Assembly: GCF_009379765.1 (NCBI RefSeq)
Contig: NZ_WHTD01000080.1
Coordinates: forward strand, 1 to 36,410
DNA length: 36,410 nt
Reading direction: 5' to 3'
Source: Actinophytocola sp.
GTDB taxonomy: Bacteria; Actinomycetota; Actinomycetes; Mycobacteriales; Pseudonocardiaceae
Positions 33,209-36,410 of this stretch are shown here, piece by piece. Each line of letters opens with the position of its first letter. Within the stretch, counting starts at the first letter, position 1. A program made the translations under genes and the position numbers. The notes below the pieces were generated by a model that was not told where the DNA came from, searched no databases, and saw nothing but the letters and a program-made list of their open reading frames with translations.

Positions 33209-34518
33209 AGTGACACCAGCCGGCCGTCGCTCACGAGGCTGCACGGGTGCAGGCTGTCGTCGTACCACTCGCCGAACAGGTCCACCGGGTGCCCGCCGGT
33301 GAGCGCGAGCAGCGACAGCAGGTCGGTCTCCGGTGCGAGCGTGAGCGACGTGCCGTCGACGTCCACCAGGACGGCGTGGTCACCACCGGGCACGACCGTG
33401 ACCGCGCCGAGCGACATCGGGATCCGGGACAGCCACGGGTTGGCCGCCCGCCAGCCGGCCACCAGGTCCAGCGCACCCAGCACCGTCGACGGCGCCGGGA
33501 AGCCGTCGCCGGTGGTGATCAGCGGCTCGTCGGCCAGCAGCGCGCGGCGCGGCGACGAGCCCGGGTACAGCGCGAGCTCGACGCCCAGCACCGAGCCCAG
33601 CACGTGCGGCACCCGCAACGCCCCGCCGGCCGCCGCCGCGAAGTCCAGCAGCACCGCCACCTCGCCGGTGTCCTCGCCGTAGAGCCACGTCCGCTGGGAC
33701 AGCAGCCGCTCGTCCTCCTCCTGGCTCAGCCCGACGACCCACCACCGGTCCTCGACCCGCTCGCCGGCCAGCACCTCCTCCGAGCGCCGCGGCCAGCCGA
33801 GCACCGCACGCAGGTCGCCCATGGTGGCCGGGGACAGCGACGACCGCCGCCGCCACGCGCGCACCGCCAGGTACCACCGGCCCAGCTGCGCCAGGAGGTA
33901 CGGCGCCCAGTCGGACCGGACGTGCACCGCGCTGCCCATCCCGCGGACCCGCTCGGCGAGCCCCGGCACCTGGGCGTCGACCAGTCGCGCGGCCGCGGCG
34001 TCCCAATACCCCGGCGGCTGCCGGCGCACCCCCGCGAGCCCTTGGCGCACCAGGTCGAACAGCCACCGCTCGAACTCGTCGAGCCCCGCGGTCATCAGGC
34101 TCTCGCGCTCGGCCACCCGCTTGGCCTGCGCCTCGGGGTCGGGTGGCGCACCCGACCCGCGGGCCGCCTGCCGGGCCGCGCGGTCGGCACGGTCGTGGGC
34201 CCACGCCTCGGCGAAGTCGGCCGCGGCGTCGAGGTCGGCGACGGTCCCGTCGCCCGCCGCCCACAGCAGCAGGAGCGCGAGCCCGTGCTTGCAGGGGAAC
34301 TTGCGGCTGGGGCAGGTGCAGCGGAAGGCCGGCTCGTTCAGGTCGACCGTGACCTGGTACGGCTCCCGCCCGCTGCCCTGGCACTTGCCCCACACCAGCG
34401 AGTCGTTGCTGCCCAGCGCCGACCACGTGCGCGGCCGGGCCAGCGCGCGGGCGGCCTTGGCGGAGCCGCTGTCCGGGGCGAGCCCGAGCACCCGCTCCAC
34501 CGTCCACCGCGAGCCCAC
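33205..34518 (-). CDS. SWIM zinc-finger protein, first gene of the MoxR operon
   Basis: A 437-residue protein with an N-terminal SWIM motif CTCPSRKFPCKH (Cys67, Cys69, Cys76, His78), which binds zinc and typically nucleic acid or protein partners. The middle (about 110-230) is helical with DEFERWLFDLVRQGLAGVR, and the C-terminus ends in a beta-rich part (VTVVPGGDHAVLVDVDGTSLTLAPETD). ATG 34518 is the likely start. It opens a five-gene - strand operon and is coupled to the DUF5691 gene by a 4-nt overlap. Role in the complex unknown; SWIM modules in such operons may provide target recognition. Confidence 0.88.
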   Translation of the reverse strand: MGSRWTVERVLGLAPDSGSAKAARALARPRTWSALGSNDSLVWGKCQGSGREPYQVTVDLNEPAFRCTCPSRKFPCKHGLALLLLWAAGDGTVADLDAAADFAEAWAHDRADRAARQAARGSGAPPDPEAQAKRVAERESLMTAGLDEFERWLFDLVRQGLAGVRRQPPGYWDAAAARLVDAQVPGLAERVRGMGSAVHVRSDWAPYLLAQLGRWYLAVRAWRRRSSLSPATMGDLRAVLGWPRRSEEVLAGERVEDRWWVVGLSQEEDERLLSQRTWLYGEDTGEVAVLLDFAAAAGGALRVPHVLGSVLGVELALYPGSSPRRALLADEPLITTGDGFPAPSTVLGALDLVAGWRAANPWLSRIPMSLGAVTVVPGGDHAVLVDVDGTSLTLAPETDLLSLLALTGGHPVDLFGEWYDDSLHPCSLVSDGRLVSL

Positions 34519-34594
34519 GCCACACCTCTCCCGAACCCGTCACTGGAAGCCAAGACTAGTGCGCGCCACCGACAGGAACCCGCGCCCGAGTGTC

Positions 34595-34650
34595 GGACTC
34601 GCGGGTCGTGAAGGTTGGACTCGCGGGTCCTGAAGGTTGGACTCGCGGGT
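34595..34650. repeat. 22-bp direct repeat, 2.5 copies, in the SWIM/polymerase intergenic region
   Basis: GGACTCGCGGGTCGTGAAGGTT at 34595, GGACTCGCGGGTCCTGAAGGTT at 34617 and GGACTCGCGGGT at 34639: three starts spaced exactly 22 bp. The 275-bp gap 34519-34793 otherwise holds no gene and must contain divergent promoters. Similar CTCGCGGGTCCTGAAGGTT runs are, from memory, dispersed in several Pseudonocardiales genomes. Confidence 0.8.
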
Positions 34651-34793
34651 TTTGGCGGGGCGCTGGTCGGCGAGCGACGGCGGGTCGGTTCGGATGTCGT
34701 GGCGGAGGTGTCCCGCCCGCCGAGGACCTCGACCGCGTCCGCCGCGGGCCCGCACGTGTTGACCGAGCTCGCCCGGCACGGTGAGGTGATGGC

Positions 34794-35783
34794 GTGGCAG
34801 CCAAGAAGAGTGCGGAGTCGCGGGACGGCGTTCCCCTCACGAACCTCGACGCGCCCTTGTTCGACGGCGCCGACGCGACCAAGCGTGACCTCGTCGACTA
34901 TCTCGACGCGGTGGGCGACCGCATCCTCGCGGGCCTGCGCGACCGGCCGCTGTCGGTCATGCGGGTGCGGCCCGGGCAGGCGCCGTTCATGCAGAAGAAC
35001 GTGCCCAAGTACACCCCGGACTGGGTCCGCACGATCACGATGTGGGCCGAGGCGTCGCACCGCGAGGTGCACTACGCGCTGTGCGACGACCGCCGTACGC
35101 TCATCTGGTTCGCCAACCAGCGGGCGGTCGAGTACCACGCCACGCTGTTCCGCGCCGCGGCCATGCTCCACCCGACCCACCTGGTGCTCGACCTGGACCC
35201 GCCCGAGACGGCGGGGCCCCAGGGCTTCCGGCAGGCGGTGGCCGCGGCCAAGCTCGTCCGCCGGGCGCTCGCCGACCTCGGCCTCGTCGGCGCGCTGAAG
35301 ACCAGCGGCGCCAAGGGCGTGCACGTGTTCGTGCCGGTCGAGGACACGACCGACCCGAACGACGCGGCGGCGGCCACTCGCGCGATCGCCGCTCGCGCCG
35401 CCCGGCTCGACCCGGACGTCGCCACCACGGCCTACGTCAAGGCCGACCGCGCCGGCAGGGTGTTCGTCGACTCGACCCGCGCGCACGGGGCGACCGTGAT
35501 CGCCGCGTACAGCCCGCGGCTGCGGCCCGGCGTGCCGGTGTCGTTCCCGGTCGCCTGGGCGGACGCCGACGACGTGGTGCCGCGTGACTTCACCATCCGC
35601 AACGCCGCCGGCCTGCTCGGCGACCGCGACCCGTGGGCAGGCGCGCTGCCCGGACCGCAGGCGCTGCCGGCCGACCTGGTCGCCGAGGGCCACGAGATCC
35701 CGGTCGCCAGGGTCGTCGCGATGCACGAGGGCAAGCGCCGCAAGCGCGAAGCCGAGCAGGCGGCCGAGCGCGGAGACGGCTAG
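34794..35783 (+). CDS. Stand-alone LigD-type polymerase/primase domain protein
   Basis: A 329-residue member of the archaeo-eukaryotic primase superfamily, the polymerase domain (PolDom) of LigD used in bacterial NHEJ. The catalytic metal-binding Asps are in HLVLDLDPPET (Asp133/Asp135). Other family blocks: MRVRPGQAPFMQKNVPKY, LKTSGAKGVHVFVPVE and VFVDSTRAHGATVIAAYSPR with PVSFPVAWADADDV. It is a single domain with no ligase or nuclease part and no Ku gene nearby, like the separate PolDom proteins of actinobacteria. GTG 34794 has GAGGTGA just upstream. It would fill gaps or add ribonucleotides at DNA ends. Confidence 0.92.
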   Translation: MAAKKSAESRDGVPLTNLDAPLFDGADATKRDLVDYLDAVGDRILAGLRDRPLSVMRVRPGQAPFMQKNVPKYTPDWVRTITMWAEASHREVHYALCDDRRTLIWFANQRAVEYHATLFRAAAMLHPTHLVLDLDPPETAGPQGFRQAVAAAKLVRRALADLGLVGALKTSGAKGVHVFVPVEDTTDPNDAAAATRAIAARAARLDPDVATTAYVKADRAGRVFVDSTRAHGATVIAAYSPRLRPGVPVSFPVAWADADDVVPRDFTIRNAAGLLGDRDPWAGALPGPQALPADLVAEGHEIPVARVVAMHEGKRRKREAEQAAERGDG

Positions 35784-35887
35784 GGCATGTCCCATGGATC
35801 ATCGGATACGGGTTGCTGTGGCTTGGCACAGCCTCGCGCCGACCAACGCAAGCTCAGGGGACCGTGACGGTACCCAGCCACCAACCA

Positions 35888-36410
35888 TCAGAGGACCGCA
35901 CCGTCCGCTGGGACGTAACCAACACTTTGAATTCCGGGGAGGCGGGTCACCTCGGTGTTCTGGTCCGCGATGACGAGCCAGCGGCCGTGCTCGCGGGTCC
36001 AGGTGATGCCGATCGCCAGCTGCTGGCGGAACCCGGCCTCCGGCTCGGCGTAGACGGAGTCGAACAGCACGTACGCGGTCGAGCAGCCGTTCACGGCCGT
36101 GCGCTTGAGCTCGAGGCTCTGCGTCCAGTCGGTCCTGGCGAAGAAGCCGTCGATGAAGGCGGCCATGTCGGCCTTGCCGGCGAACACCGTCCCACCCGGC
36201 AGCACGCCGGTGACGTCGCGGTGCAGCAGCGCGTTGAAGCCACGCGCGTCGCGGTCGTCGGTGGTGGCGACGTAGCGGTCGACCGCCGCGTCGAGCTGCC
36301 GGCCGCAGCCGTGCGTCCCGGTCGAGGTGGCCGCCGGGGCGGCGGCCGCGGCGGGGCTGAGCGCGGCCAGCGCGGCGAGGGCGAGGCCGACCGCGGCGGC
36401 CCGGTGACGA
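35888..36410 (-). CDS. Exported SnoaL/DUF4440-like protein (start beyond right edge)
   Basis: The minus-strand frame enters at the right edge with RHRAAAVGLALAALAALSP, a signal-peptide core, then AAAAAPAATSTGTHGCGRQL and an NTF2-like domain: DAAVDRYVATTDDRDARGFNALLHRDV and the closing GITWTREHGRWLVIADQNTEV. It ends at 35888. The start codon lies just outside the window. It is an extracytoplasmic protein with a small-molecule-binding or hydrolase-like fold of unknown substrate. The preceding gap 35784-35887 holds no gene that I can support. Confidence 0.75.
   Translation of the reverse strand, partial: RHRAAAVGLALAALAALSPAAAAAPAATSTGTHGCGRQLDAAVDRYVATTDDRDARGFNALLHRDVTGVLPGGTVFAGKADMAAFIDGFFARTDWTQSLELKRTAVNGCSTAYVLFDSVYAEPEAGFRQQLAIGITWTREHGRWLVIADQNTEVTRLPGIQSVGYVPADGAVL

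Noticed and set aside
35784..35887. Possible IS remnant after the polymerase-domain gene (GGGCATGTCCCATGGATCAT)
   Set aside because: Resembles some IS5-type ends, but there is no paired repeat or transposase fragment in the window.

Overview
The window is high-GC DNA from an actinomycete, probably one of the Pseudonocardiales; that placement is inferred from GTG/TTG starts, start-stop coupling and protein content, not from a marker gene. It falls into five regions. (1) 1-5.85 kb is an insertion-sequence graveyard. It holds the first domain of an aromatic-type iterative type I polyketide synthase, broken by a frameshift and truncated by an ISAzo13-like element, together with an intact IS5-family element, a double-frameshifted IS4-family element, a relic of a relative of that element, and one intact O-methyltransferase. 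(2) 5.98-8.93 kb carries an amidohydrolase_2 decarboxylase-like gene (+), then a SnoaL/alpha-beta-hydrolase fusion and an aldo/keto reductase (-).

(3) 9.25-23.38 kb is one tightly packed + strand operon of 13 genes, most with 4-nt overlaps. In order: a three-domain PEP-synthase/rifampicin-phosphotransferase-like protein, a UbiA-type membrane prenyltransferase, a P-loop kinase-like protein, an unknown protein, a HIT-domain protein, an unknown protein with HIGH/KMSKS-like motifs, an AfsA-like double hot-dog protein, a KASIII, an ACP, a KASII, a HAD-family protein, and two proteins that together look like a split PEP synthase in the arrangement of phenylphosphate synthase (large phosphohistidine subunit, then ATP-binding subunit). 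I read this as a biosynthetic operon that joins fatty-acid-type chain building (KASIII/ACP/KASII/AfsA) to ATP-driven phosphorylation of a hydroxyl or phenol and to prenylation. No product is named because none can be read from the sequence. This is the best candidate for an undescribed system.

(4) 23.4-26.7 kb follows the operon: a convergent small secreted two-Cys peptide, an ornithine cyclodeaminase-family protein, a SARP regulator that may control the cluster, a short IS3-like relic, and a RibD/DHFR-fold reductase.

(5) 26.8-36.4 kb looks chromosomal. It contains a shortened DUF4440-like gene, then a - strand five-gene operon (SWIM zinc-finger protein, DUF5691-like, MoxR AAA+ ATPase, DUF5682-like, VWA protein), a stand-alone LigD-type polymerase domain (+), and a partial exported SnoaL-like protein that runs off the right edge.

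A second unusual item cuts across regions. A 74-bp repeat occurs at 7.8-7.9 kb and at 30.54-30.72 kb. Each unit encodes a 25-residue mini-ORF whose TGA overlaps the start codon of the next unit or gene, so the repeat behaves like a self-propagating translational-coupling linker between genes.
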